Source of the DNA: a virus
Strand: one strand, 5' to 3'
DNA: 64,000 bases
Virus record (IMG/VR): IMGVR_UViG_3300036801_000470
Location: 1-64,000 of that record
This document shows positions 47,848 to 55,869 of this stretch, one piece after another. The notes beneath the pieces were generated by a model that ran no database searches, was not told where the DNA came from, and saw only the letters and a program-made list of their open reading frames with translations. Numbering within the stretch: position 1 is the stretch's first letter; the number at the start of each line of letters is the position of its first letter. The position numbers and the translations under genes are program-made.

Positions 47848-48660
47848 TCAGTCGAGCGAGGGCTCGGGGAGCTCCTCGACGTCTATGTCCGGGGGCTCAT
47901 CGAGGCCGCCCGCGTTCGCGCTGTCGCTCTCGCTCGAGTCGCCGGTCGACCTCCCGGAGCCGTCGTGCGGCGTACCAGAGGAGGATGTGGCCATCCGTGA
48001 GTTGCGTAGGTGAAAGACCAAACGCAAGATCAGGTCGATCAACGCACCCGAGGAGAGTGAACCTAAAGGGTCGGTGCGCGCCCCCGCGGCGAGCTTCTCG
48101 ATCCAGAGATCGCACTCCTCGTTGGTGAGGTAGGCGAGGATCGGTCCGCACTCGATCTGGACCCGAAGGTACAGATTCATCAGCACGCCGACCTCGTCGG
48201 CGAGCATGTTGTGTCGCATCCATTGCGGGGACGGAAAGGCGTTGTCGTCGAGCTTCGACGTTGGCTTCCGGCACGTGCGGTAGAGCAGCTCGACGGTCGC
48301 CGCGTTCTTGTAGACGTTCGCGTAGCCGAGCGTGGTCGCGTCCACCGACTTGCTCGGGTCCTTCTTGTTTCGAAGGACCTCCTGCGTGTACAGCTCCGCG
48401 GCCGCCTGCGCGAGGATCTGCTCCTGCTGTGTTGCGGGGACGATCGCGATCTCGCCGATCGACGTGTCGGTCCCGGGCATCTTGCGCGGGTAGTCGACCT
48501 TCTTCGAGGGGCGCGGCACCTGCTCGAGCATCGCCACGAGCTCCCCAGGGGAGATGTGCTCGGGGGGCCCATGCGCCATCGCGCGCGGCGCCTGTCCGTC
48601 CGCGTGCTGCTCTTGCGCCGGCTTGCCGTGCGACGCCGATTGCTTCTTTTGGATCGTCAC
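47848..48660 (-). CDS. Tail assembly chaperone, zero-frame product
   Basis: A 270-residue protein between tail tube and tape measure genes, the fixed place of the gpG/gpGT-type chaperone. A helical core (TQQEQILAQAAAELYTQEVL; ATVELLYRTCRKP) is followed by DLWIEKLAAGARTDP and, after residue about 215, a disordered acidic Ser/Gly/Asp tail. The core should bind the tape measure during assembly. A slippery heptamer at 48064-48070 allows a second product. ATG 48660 is used, 12 bases after the tube gene. Confidence 0.7.
   Translation of the reverse strand: MTIQKKQSASHGKPAQEQHADGQAPRAMAHGPPEHISPGELVAMLEQVPRPSKKVDYPRKMPGTDTSIGEIAIVPATQQEQILAQAAAELYTQEVLRNKKDPSKSVDATTLGYANVYKNAATVELLYRTCRKPTSKLDDNAFPSPQWMRHNMLADEVGVLMNLYLRVQIECGPILAYLTNEECDLWIEKLAAGARTDPLGSLSSGALIDLILRLVFHLRNSRMATSSSGTPHDGSGRSTGDSSESDSANAGGLDEPPDIDVEELPEPSLD
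47897..48660 (-). CDS. Tail assembly chaperone, -1 frameshift product
   Basis: Shares residues 1-199 with the zero-frame product. A -1 shift on CCCTTTA then adds 55 residues from AGG onward: RFTLLGCVDRPDLAFGLSPT, then QLTDGHILLWYAARRLREVD and a charged end, stopping at 47897. The added part has the tryptophan-tyrosine helix typical of the second half of phage tail chaperones, which recruits the tube protein. Total about 254 residues. It is unusual in being slightly shorter than the unshifted form. Confidence 0.7.
48064..48070 (-). other. -1 ribosomal slippery heptamer CCCTTTA
   Basis: In the zero frame the codons are GAC CCT TTA GGT, so the heptamer fits X XXY YYZ exactly (X=C, Y=T, Z=A). 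After slippage both tRNAs re-pair on CCC TTT. It lies between the core and tail of the chaperone gene, where programmed shifts occur in many tailed phages. Confidence 0.7.
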
Positions 48661-48672
48661 CGAGACCTCGGG

Positions 48673-49053
48673 TTACTGCCAGATCGGGAACGTGCCGATG
48701 AAGCTGAAGTCGTACTTCGCCTCTTGATCGGTGGCGTGCGAGTGCGCGTCCTTCATGATGAAGCCGTTCACGACGCACTGCTTGCCGTCGCTCCGGATCA
48801 CGCCGATGTTCACGGGCGTGTACGTCACGATCACCTGGCCGGCGTCGTACTCGAGCCCCGTCGCGGGGATGACGTTCATGACGCGGCCCGAGCACATGGA
48901 TGAGCCGGGCGAGACGCCGGCCAAACCTTTGGCCGTCGTCTTGACGATGTTGCCGCCGCCGTCTCGCTCGAAGTCGACCGAAGCCTCCTCGGTGAGGAGC
49001 GCGCCGTTCACTCGCGCGTAGAGCAGCGAATAGAGCTGAAGATTCCCAGCCAT
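48673..49053 (-). CDS. Tail tube protein
   Basis: A 126-residue protein of typical tube size. GNLQLYSLLYARVNGALLTE, ending in KYDFSFIGTFPIW, with predicted beta strands throughout, fits the Mu M-type tail tube; it precedes the chaperone as in Mu. CCCAAGGAG lies upstream of the ATG. Normally the tube follows the sheath directly; here 1.6 kb with an endonuclease and a lipoprotein gene has been inserted between them. Confidence 0.75.
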   Translation of the reverse strand: MAGNLQLYSLLYARVNGALLTEEASVDFERDGGGNIVKTTAKGLAGVSPGSSMCSGRVMNVIPATGLEYDAGQVIVTYTPVNIGVIRSDGKQCVVNGFIMKDAHSHATDQEAKYDFSFIGTFPIWQ

Positions 49054-49220
49054 AGGGCAGGACTCCTTGGGGTAAGAGAAGGGGGACGCGGGCCAAAGGG
49101 CGCCTGGCCGCTCGCGCGTCCGGGGCGAGAGGTGCGCGGCAGCAAAAGGCTTGGCCGCGCTGCGGGCGCTGAACGGGCGCGCTCCGTAGACGGCAAGGCT
49201 GCGAGCGTTACGCTCTCAGC

Positions 49221-49916
49221 ATGAACGTGTGGCGAATCGCGGTGTTCGGAGGGCTGCTCGCGCAGCTGCTCGCGTGCGGGCCCGCGAACGAGGTTCCGTA
49301 CATCATCGTCGAGGGACTCGACGCGGGCCTGGGCAGCGCGAGCCCCGACGCGGGATCGGCGGAGGGCGACGCGAGCGACCCCGCTCCCGACGCCTCGCCG
49401 CCCCCCAGCCTCGACAGCGGCCCCCCTGCGCATCTCGATGGCGGAACCAGTCCGCAGCCGGATGCCGGGGAGCACGACGCGGCCAGCCCGGATGCGGGCG
49501 AGCCGGTCGATGCCGGGTCCGAGCCCGACGCCTCCGCGCAGGATGCCGGGGAGGACGCGGCTCCGATCTGCACGGGCCTCGTGGGCGCTCGCACGTCGAG
49601 CGCCACGTGCACCGCCCCCGCGGGCGACGCGGTCTACTGCCCCGCGTGCGCCCCCTTCGCGTACGAGTGCCTCTTGCCGTCGCAAGAGCCCGCGGAGTTC
49701 GAGGCGCCGGGCGCGCCGTCTCTCTACCAAGGGACGCTCGGGAGCGGCCTCGTCGTCTGCTCCCCTACCCCGCGGTGCATCCAGCAGACGGGCGCGCAAT
49801 TCTGCTTGGCGGGCACCGTCTACTGGTGTCCGGTCGCCGGCGGCGTGCAGGCGACGCCGCCGGGCACCGGGTGTCAGCCCGTCTCAGGGCAGCCGAACGC
49901 GTTCTGCTGTCATTGA
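49221..49916 (+). CDS. Surface lipoprotein with DAG-rich linker (moron)
   Basis: A 231-residue protein encoded against the late genes. The signal MNVWRIAVFGGLLAQLLAC has its lipid cysteine at 19. Residues 34-115 are a disordered linker of repeated PDAG/DAGE/EPDA units. The C-terminal 110 residues hold about ten cysteines (CPACAPFAYECLL; CIQQTGAQFCLAG), a likely disulfide-bonded exposed domain. This architecture is common among Myxococcota lipoproteins. It may have been captured from a host and may alter the surface of the lysogen. Confidence 0.72.
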   Translation: MNVWRIAVFGGLLAQLLACGPANEVPYIIVEGLDAGLGSASPDAGSAEGDASDPAPDASPPPSLDSGPPAHLDGGTSPQPDAGEHDAASPDAGEPVDAGSEPDASAQDAGEDAAPICTGLVGARTSSATCTAPAGDAVYCPACAPFAYECLLPSQEPAEFEAPGAPSLYQGTLGSGLVVCSPTPRCIQQTGAQFCLAGTVYWCPVAGGVQATPPGTGCQPVSGQPNAFCCH

Positions 49917-50683
49917 ACCGTTGGCGTTGAAGCTCGCTCGGTGAGCGCCGACAGGCGCTCGAAGAGAGGCTCCGCGTCATCGTCTGCTTCCGACTTCGAA
50001 GCCTGCAGCAGTGTCACGAACGCACGGAAGCGCTCCGCAGTCGTTTCGCTGCGACCGAGATTCGCAGCCATGCAGCAGAGGACGACGTTGTCGGGCGTGT
50101 AGCCCTTGTCGTTTTCGAGTCGGTCGATCGATGGCCGCTGCGGATCGCGATGAACGCCGCTCGGCACGATCGGTATGCCGAACCAGTAGCAGCGGCCTTG
50201 CTGCCGCTCCCAGATGGCTCGCACCGTCTCTTCGTCCAGGGCGAAGTCGAGGCCGCGGCGGCGCGCGCTCGCCTTCGTGATAGCAAGGAGAGAGGAGAGC
50301 CAGTGCTTGGTGCGCTGATTCTCCCGCCAGACGCCGCCACGCTTGGCGTGTCTCGCGCGCGATGCAGCGAGCATCTGCTCCTTGTTGGCTTCATATCGCC
50401 TTTGTTGATACGCGCCGACGCAACCCTTGCAGTGAGCGCCGAATCCACCTCTTCCGGTCTTCAGCGGATAGAAGTGTTCCTTGGTGCACGGATAGACCTT
50501 CTTGCACTTCGTGCAGGCTTTCTCCGACAGGAACTCAGGTCTGCGTCGTCTCGCCGCGCGGACGTTTCGCTGCTTCTGGCACTTTTTGCACTGCGTGTGA
50601 AGCCCGCCACGGCAACCGCTATGCGCGTAGAAGAACTCCGTCGTCTCCGGCTTCTCAAGCCCACACGCAGTACATTGGCGCAT
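49910..50683 (-). CDS. HNH endonuclease with N-terminal zinc fingers (inserted)
   Basis: A 257-residue protein. Two similar zinc fingers (MRQCTACGLEKP ... CKKCQKQR and CTKCKKVYP ... CKGCVGAY) precede an HNH nuclease: QGRCYWFGIPI, then PSIDRLENDKGYTPDNVVL (D-R-L-x-N-D-K-G-Y) and CCMAANLGRS. This is the typical layout of free-standing homing or mobile HNH enzymes. It separates the sheath and tube genes. An operator-like palindrome abuts its start codon, so unlike its neighbours it is probably under control of the phage repressor. Confidence 0.82.
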   Translation of the reverse strand: MRQCTACGLEKPETTEFFYAHSGCRGGLHTQCKKCQKQRNVRAARRRRPEFLSEKACTKCKKVYPCTKEHFYPLKTGRGGFGAHCKGCVGAYQQRRYEANKEQMLAASRARHAKRGGVWRENQRTKHWLSSLLAITKASARRRGLDFALDEETVRAIWERQQGRCYWFGIPIVPSGVHRDPQRPSIDRLENDKGYTPDNVVLCCMAANLGRSETTAERFRAFVTLLQASKSEADDDAEPLFERLSALTERASTPTVQ

Positions 50684-50684
50684 C

Positions 50685-50700
50685 GACCAGCATTCTGGTC
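50685..50700. promoter_or_regulatory. Operator-like palindrome, copy 5 (GACCAGCATTCTGGTC)
   Basis: Identical to copy 4, though 39 kb away. It begins one base from the ATG of the HNH gene (50683) and 26 bases from the sheath stop, the only gap in this stretch. Binding here would block initiation at, or translation from, a local promoter. Confidence 0.65.
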
Positions 50701-50725
50701 ATTCGCCCAACTCGTCGCAAGCGGC

Positions 50726-52270
50726 TTACGCCACCTGCAACAAAAGGACAGCGAATTGATCAATGATATCGACGGGCTGTAGAGGGCTCTCCACGTCGAT
50801 GCGGTTGTTGTTGTTCGGGTCCTGCTGGACGATCGTACCGGCTTTGATGTCGGCCACGTTCTTGAACAGATTGCTCTGTCCATAGAGGTCGATGAGGTTG
50901 AAGACGTCGCCGCGGTACAGGTTCGGCGTGATCGTCGAGGAGTCCGGCGGCGGTGAGCCGGGCTTCGGGTCCTGCGCGAAGACCTTCTGGCTCCAGTTCG
51001 TGTTGGTGAGCGAGTAGAGGTCGTCGCCGAAGAAGTCGCAGACGGTGACCTTCCCCGCGTCGCGAACCCGGTAGTCCGGCACCGAGCCGTTGAGCGAGTA
51101 GCTCGTGATGCGCTTGACGAGGTAGGTCTTGGTCGCGCTCGACCAGCCGACCGGCGTGACGCCGTTCTGGAGCAGCCCCTTGATCGTGGTGCGCGTGGGC
51201 TGCTTGGTCGTGTCGCGGGACGGAGGGATGGGCCAGGTGTCGTTCGGCCCCTGTCCGTACCCGCTCCAGTTCAGCTTCGGCTTCGAGCCGCTGTTCTCGT
51301 ACAGGGCATAGAGCCCCGCCGCGACGCAGGCGATCTCGAAGGGCGTGTATGGGCACGCCTGCGACCAGACGAACTCCGCGCGCGGGTTGTTCACCGTCGT
51401 CGCGAGCGTGGTGACGTTGCCGCTGCTGTCCACGCTCCCGCAGAAGGCGCGCTGGCGGATGCCATTGGTGGGCAGCGCCTGCGAGCTCACCTGCGCCGCG
51501 AGGGCTCCGAACTGCGTGGAGTCCTCGGCGGCCGAGACCAGGTAGTAGTAGCGCTTCGGGTTGATCGTGCCGAGCGCGGTGGTGTTCGAGTCCGCCGTGG
51601 TGCCGCCCGTGAAGAAGGCGTCGGCGGTGTTCGTCACCGTCATGTTCGAGACGATGCCGGCGGGCGGGAGGATCTGCGCCATTCCGCGCAGCCAGTTGCC
51701 GCGGGGGCCCGGCACCTTGGCGGTGAGCGTGACGCTGTCGTTTGACGTCGAGACGGTGGTCTGCGACGCCGCGAACGGCAGCCAGGACCGCGAGTTGATG
51801 TTCAGGACCGCGGCGGCGGTGATGCTCGCCAGCGTGTCGCTCGCGTTGTAGCCGGTCTCGACGAACTCGTCGGCGCCGAAGATGCGCAGCGTGCCGCCCG
51901 AGGTCGGGACGTTCGCCAACGTGAAGACCATCGTGGCCGATGCGCCGCCGCTCGCCGTCACGGCGAGGAGGTAGACGCTCGTGGTCTTGTTGTACTGCGT
52001 GAGCTTCCGCCACCCGCGATGGAGCTCGGAGCCGGGACCGGCGAGGCCGATGACGTCCTGCTCGGTCTGGCACTGCGCGCCCTGGATGTCCGGTCCATAG
52101 ACGACCGTGTCCGGCGTCATGGTGCCCGCGGAGCTCTTGTTCCCGATCAGCAAGATCGGGCGATTGCCCTGGTAGCCGCCGGCGGGTCCGGCCGCGAACT
52201 GGATCTGGAGGTAGGTGCCGGGGACCGGATCGTTGCTCGCGAGGCCGGTCAGCTGGATCGACGCGGGCAT
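50726..52270 (-). CDS. Tail sheath protein (Mu L-like)
   Basis: A 514-residue contractile sheath protein. The N-terminus (IQLTGLASNDPVPGTYLQIQ, then FAAGPAGGYQGNRPILLIG) and later TINPKRYYYLVSAAEDSTQF, LYALYENSGSKPKLNW and the C-terminal NLFKNVADIKAGTIVQQDPN agree with Mu gpL-type sheaths. It shows that the tail is contractile. The final 70 residues form the conserved core that contacts the tube. Confidence 0.88.
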   Translation of the reverse strand: MPASIQLTGLASNDPVPGTYLQIQFAAGPAGGYQGNRPILLIGNKSSAGTMTPDTVVYGPDIQGAQCQTEQDVIGLAGPGSELHRGWRKLTQYNKTTSVYLLAVTASGGASATMVFTLANVPTSGGTLRIFGADEFVETGYNASDTLASITAAAVLNINSRSWLPFAASQTTVSTSNDSVTLTAKVPGPRGNWLRGMAQILPPAGIVSNMTVTNTADAFFTGGTTADSNTTALGTINPKRYYYLVSAAEDSTQFGALAAQVSSQALPTNGIRQRAFCGSVDSSGNVTTLATTVNNPRAEFVWSQACPYTPFEIACVAAGLYALYENSGSKPKLNWSGYGQGPNDTWPIPPSRDTTKQPTRTTIKGLLQNGVTPVGWSSATKTYLVKRITSYSLNGSVPDYRVRDAGKVTVCDFFGDDLYSLTNTNWSQKVFAQDPKPGSPPPDSSTITPNLYRGDVFNLIDLYGQSNLFKNVADIKAGTIVQQDPNNNNRIDVESPLQPVDIIDQFAVLLLQVA

Positions 52271-52273
52271 GGC

Positions 52274-52771
52274 TTACCCCTCCTTCGGCGCGCTCGGCGC
52301 AGGCGGCGTGGTGGTGGGCGGGACGGGCGTGACCGGCTTCGGGAGGACCGGGATGCGCGCGGCTTCCTGCGCGGCCTTCGCCTGCTCGGCGTTCTTCTCG
52401 CCGGCGCGCAGCGCCTTGTCGGCCGCGCGGCTCTTCAGGAACTCCTTGACCTCGTCGACTTCCCCTCCGAAGTTCGGGTCGAACGGCACCTTCGCGAGGT
52501 CCGCCGTCTCCTTGTCGGCGGGCCAGAGGTCGCCGTCCTTCAGGTGCGTGATGTACTCGGGGCGGACCGGCAGCTCGTGCGGCTCGGTGCGCGGACGCCA
52601 GCCGCCGGAGCTCGTCTCGTCGGCGAGCTCGGGGTCGAAGACGCGCCCGATGAACCCGCGCCGCGGGAGCGTAGGGTGATCGAGCAGCTCGTGGTCGCAG
52701 ACCATCGCATCGCCGCGCGCATAGACGCGAAGCGTGCTGCGCTTCGTCTTCTGCAGGATCTTCAGCGCCAT
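52274..52771 (-). CDS. Small sheath-associated protein (Mu gp38 position)
   Basis: A 165-residue protein just before the sheath gene, as gp38 in Mu. Beta-rich at first (STLRVYARGDAMVCDHELL), with the signature EYITHLKDGDLWPADKETA found in several phage relatives, then a Lys/Ala helix and a Pro/Thr-rich tail. GGAG six bases upstream supports ATG 52771. Confidence 0.6.
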   Translation of the reverse strand: MALKILQKTKRSTLRVYARGDAMVCDHELLDHPTLPRRGFIGRVFDPELADETSSGGWRPRTEPHELPVRPEYITHLKDGDLWPADKETADLAKVPFDPNFGGEVDEVKEFLKSRAADKALRAGEKNAEQAKAAQEAARIPVLPKPVTPVPPTTTPPAPSAPKEG

Positions 52772-52819
52772 GAACGACTCCAAGGGCGCGGGCTCGTGGG
52801 AGAGCGCGCGCGGGTAAGA

Positions 52820-52840
52820 GCCACGCGAGAGAGGCGCGTG
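52820..52840. other. Perfect hairpin upstream of the sheath operon segment
   Basis: CCACGCG (52820-52826) and CGCGTGG (52834-52840) form a 7-bp perfect stem with a seven-base loop, in the 134-bp gap between two late genes. No T-run follows in either direction. It may trim or attenuate the late mRNA. Confidence 0.45.
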
Positions 52841-52905
52841 GAGGTTGGGTAAGCGACAGACACGCGCGCCGCGGCGGCAGAGCGCGCGCGGGCTTTAGCG
52901 ACGCT

Positions 52906-53730
52906 TCACGGCGTCTTCGGGAGCGGCACCCACGAGTTCACGTCGGCGACATCGCGCACCGTCGTCCCGCTCGCGGAATCGAAGATGTCGAGGCGCGCCG
53001 ACACACCGCCGTCGAACGGCGGATTGTTCGAGTACGACGTCCCGCGCTCCTTCACGCGGATCGTGGCGACGATGCTCGGGAGCCAGAGCTCGTCCCCCCA
53101 GCCGGCGATCTTGCCGTACTCGGCGCCGACGAAGTCGATGCGGTCCAGGTTCGCGTAGGCCTTGGACCAGACCTGGTCCCCCTTGGTTCCGCCCGGCGGC
53201 GTATAGGCCGGGTCCCAGCCCAGCTGCGTCGCGTGCTGCAGCACGATCTCGATCGCGCGGAGAATGGGGCCGAGGTCCTCCTCTTGCGCAGCGGTGAGCG
53301 GCGGGAGGATGTATGCGCAGCGCCAGGTGACGGCATCGCGTGCATGGACGACGGTGATCTGCTCCGAGTCCGACTTCATTCGCCAGAGGGCGAAGAGCGG
53401 CAGGCGCATCTGCGCCTTGGTCAGGTGCTCGGCGGGGTCGTACGGGATCTGCTCGTGGACGGCGGCGGGAATCTCCGCCGACAGGTTGAGCGCGGCGACC
53501 ACCTGCATCATGCGGGCCCCGACGTACTGCCCAATCATCCAGGCGTAGTAGTCGAGCGCGAAGTTGAGTGACGGGTCGGCGTCGCGAAGAAGGGTGTTCC
53601 CGCTCGTCGTGGAGAGCGGGAAGGTAACGCCGCCCCACTGCCAGGTGCCGTAGCTCGGCGGCGGGATGATCGTCGCCGCTGCGCTCCCGCTCGAGGTCGA
53701 GAGCCCCGTCCCGGTGATGGGGATCGCCAT
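52906..53730 (-). CDS. Neck/tail completion structural protein
   Basis: A 274-residue protein between the neck genes and the sheath. The first 40 residues are Ser/Thr/Gly-rich. The body is mixed alpha/beta (YYAWMIGQYVGARMMQVVAA, ITVVHARDAVTWRCAYILPP). Its length and place suggest a tail terminator or Mu gp37-like protein; no sequence signature confirms this. Confidence 0.6.
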   Translation of the reverse strand: MAIPITGTGLSTSSGSAAATIIPPPSYGTWQWGGVTFPLSTTSGNTLLRDADPSLNFALDYYAWMIGQYVGARMMQVVAALNLSAEIPAAVHEQIPYDPAEHLTKAQMRLPLFALWRMKSDSEQITVVHARDAVTWRCAYILPPLTAAQEEDLGPILRAIEIVLQHATQLGWDPAYTPPGGTKGDQVWSKAYANLDRIDFVGAEYGKIAGWGDELWLPSIVATIRVKERGTSYSNNPPFDGGVSARLDIFDSASGTTVRDVADVNSWVPLPKTP

Positions 53731-53733
53731 GGG

Positions 53734-54129
53734 CTAGTTCAGCTGGAGGACGAGCGCGCCGATCGCGAACTGCACTTGCTGGCCGTTGAGAACAGTGACG
53801 CCGGCGCCGAGAGGGCTCGGTCCCCAAAGGGCATTGCCGGCGCTCGCCGCGTCGTAGATCGCGAACTGCGTGGCCTGGACCCAATCGGCGGTCGCGAGCG
53901 GGAACTGGATGACGAGGGCGTTCGACACGAACTCCGGCGCCGCGCCCGCCGGCGCCGAAAACGCGCCGGAGTTGTTCGCCACCTGGACGCGCGCGTAGCC
54001 GTTGCCGGCGAGCTCGGCGCTCCCCGCGGTGAGGAGCGCGACGTACAGGAAGCCGGGCACGGGCGCCGGCACCGCACCGAACCACTGGCCGAGGGTGGCG
54101 CGGCCGGCGTAGGTGGAGAAGCCGCTCAC
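53734..54129 (-). CDS. Phage structural protein of the 'phage tail fiber protein' type
   Basis: A 131-residue protein. FLYVALLTAGSAELAGNGYA followed by RVQVANN, then DWVQATQFAIYDAASAGNAL and a closing FAIGALVLQLN, match a widespread small phage protein usually found near the neck or fibres. It is soluble and beta-rich. Exact virion position unknown. Confidence 0.7.
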   Translation of the reverse strand: MSGFSTYAGRATLGQWFGAVPAPVPGFLYVALLTAGSAELAGNGYARVQVANNSGAFSAPAGAAPEFVSNALVIQFPLATADWVQATQFAIYDAASAGNALWGPSPLGAGVTVLNGQQVQFAIGALVLQLN

Positions 54130-54602
54130 TTGTTGTGCTCGCGGATGGCCACGTTGAGCTCTCGGACGGTCTGCGCGCGGAAGGACGTCTCGACCTCATC
54201 GCGCGCCTTGTCGATGAAGTGGGTCGGCTGGATGCCGGGGTGCATAACGAAGCGGCGGAAGAGGACGCGCCCGCCGGCGACGACGAAGCGGAGGATCTTG
54301 CCCGACCCCCCGCCAAGCTTCGGGATGCGGTAGCGGGCCCGCTTCGGGCCCCAGAGGCCCGTTCCGGAGTTGAGCCAGCCGGCGGCACCACCGATCTTGA
54401 AGCGCCATCGGTAGGGCCCCGCGATCTGCGCCTTGGCGCTGTCGCGTGTCTTGTGGGACCGGTCCTTGAAGCTGCGCTGGGCGCGCACCTTCTCGACCAT
54501 CTTCTCGGCGGCGTGCTGCACGCCCAGGGCGATGGCGGCGTCGACGCCGACCTTCAGCTGGAAGAGCGCCCGCCGCGCGGCGGCGGTTCGGATGCGACTC
54601 AC
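54126..54602 (-). CDS. Tail completion protein, HK97 gp10-like
   Basis: A 158-residue protein from GTG 54602. The pattern of an N-terminal helix (AIALGVQHAAEKMVEKVRAQ), a basic middle, YRWRFKIGGAAGWLNSGTG and a C-terminal helix (GIQPTHFIDKARDEVETSFR) fits HK97 gp10-type proteins that bridge head and tail. Four-base overlaps to both neighbours. Confidence 0.68.
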   Translation of the reverse strand: MSRIRTAAARRALFQLKVGVDAAIALGVQHAAEKMVEKVRAQRSFKDRSHKTRDSAKAQIAGPYRWRFKIGGAAGWLNSGTGLWGPKRARYRIPKLGGGSGKILRFVVAGGRVLFRRFVMHPGIQPTHFIDKARDEVETSFRAQTVRELNVAIREHNK

Positions 54603-55108
54603 GGCTGCCCGCCGGGCTTTTGGTTCGCGCTGCGCCGAAGGACGAGGAAGTAGCGCGTCGCGCTGGCGACCTGGTCGCCCTTGCGCTCGAACCAGACGGG
54701 GAACTGGAAGCCGCCGCCCGTCAGTTTGAAGAGGATCTCCTTCGTCGCGCCGACGCCCCCTACGGGCGGGTCGAGCTGCGAGGGGAGATAGCCGCCCGAG
54801 GGGATGCCAGGGGATGCCGCGAACGCGGGGGTGAGCGGACCTACCTTGAAGTCCTGCGTCGTGTAGAGGCCCCCGGACGCGATGACGTCGCGGTCCGTGA
54901 GCTGCAGGACGCGCGGGTTTTGGGTCGCCCATCCGACCAAGAGCGGGGTGTCCACGAGCGAGGTGGGCGCGCCGCGGCTGGGAGCCCCGGGCCAGCTGAT
55001 CACGCGGATGGTGACCGAGATGGGGCGGAAGCCGAGCGCCCCCGAGATTCCGCGGACGGAATCGAGCAGTGGGAGGAGCCCCTGCGCGAGTGAGGGGGGG
55101 GTCGCCAT
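54599..55108 (-). CDS. Putative neck structural protein
   Basis: A 169-residue protein in the head-tail junction cluster. Predicted strands (FRPISVTIRVISWPGA, EILFKLTGGGFQFPVWFERK) suggest a beta-rich fold. No family recognised. The stop overlaps the gp10-like start. Confidence 0.6.
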   Translation of the reverse strand: MATPPSLAQGLLPLLDSVRGISGALGFRPISVTIRVISWPGAPSRGAPTSLVDTPLLVGWATQNPRVLQLTDRDVIASGGLYTTQDFKVGPLTPAFAASPGIPSGGYLPSQLDPPVGGVGATKEILFKLTGGGFQFPVWFERKGDQVASATRYFLVLRRSANQKPGGQP

Positions 55109-55193
55109 GGCGCAAAGGAGAGGAAGCTAAGACGGCGGGTCAGGCCGTAAGAAGCCGCGGGCTCCGGGGGAGGGCACCCGCCGCGGCCAGCCA

Positions 55194-55862
55194 TCAGAAC
55201 GGCTCGAACGACTGTCCGCGTCGCTTGCGGACGTCCGCGAGGTACGGGATGCCGAGGACGCCGCAGAGGTCGCGGCGCGCCTGCTCGCGCTGGGCGATCA
55301 GGTCGTCGAACTTGTTCCGCTCGCTCCCCTGCCGCCCGCCCCGTCTCGAGCCGTAGAACTTCGCGTCGCCCACCGCCTCCTGCACGCCCGCGAGGAGCGG
55401 CGCGAAGGTGTCGAGCTGCGCATTGATCGCGTCAAGACGCGTGAGGTAGGCGCGAACCTGGTACTCGGCACCCCACGGCTCGACGAGGTAGGAGCCGAGC
55501 GTGCCGTGGGCGTTCGCCAGGGTCACCACGATGACGAGCCCGGTGATCGACTGAATCACCGACGTCTCCTGGCTCGGTCCGATGTCGACGACGATCTTGC
55601 TCTGGAGCGCGAAGGTCAGCGGCTGGACGTTGTTGCCGGGCGCCGGGGGGTTCGCGGCGAGCGTAATCGAGACGGCGGCCCCGCCGGGGGCGGCGGTGAC
55701 CGCCGTGCTCGAGGTCGTGGACTGGTCGATGAGGTACGGCTGCACCGCCCGGTCAAAAAGGGCGACGTACCCCGCCATCCCGCTGTACGCCTCCGCGCCG
55801 ATGCCGACGACGTTGTAACCGCAGGCCCCCTTGAGGCGCAGAATCTCGTCGTTGGTCAGCAC
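55194..55862 (-). CDS. Putative head-tail connector protein
   Basis: A 222-residue protein close downstream of the capsid genes. An N-terminal helix (NDEILRLKGACGYN), a beta-rich middle (VIQSITGLVIVVTLANAHG) and a long C-terminal helix (ERNKFDDLIAQREQARRDLC) are compatible with an adaptor that docks under the portal. Called from position; no direct signature. Confidence 0.6.
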   Translation of the reverse strand: MLTNDEILRLKGACGYNVVGIGAEAYSGMAGYVALFDRAVQPYLIDQSTTSSTAVTAAPGGAAVSITLAANPPAPGNNVQPLTFALQSKIVVDIGPSQETSVIQSITGLVIVVTLANAHGTLGSYLVEPWGAEYQVRAYLTRLDAINAQLDTFAPLLAGVQEAVGDAKFYGSRRGGRQGSERNKFDDLIAQREQARRDLCGVLGIPYLADVRKRRGQSFEPF

Positions 55863-55869
55863 GTTGGGA

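Noticed and set aside
48064-48070. Alternative slip sites in the chaperone gene such as GTCTTTC near 48014
   Set aside because: None fits the X XXY YYZ pattern in the zero frame. CCCTTTA does, and lies upstream of the whole -1 segment.
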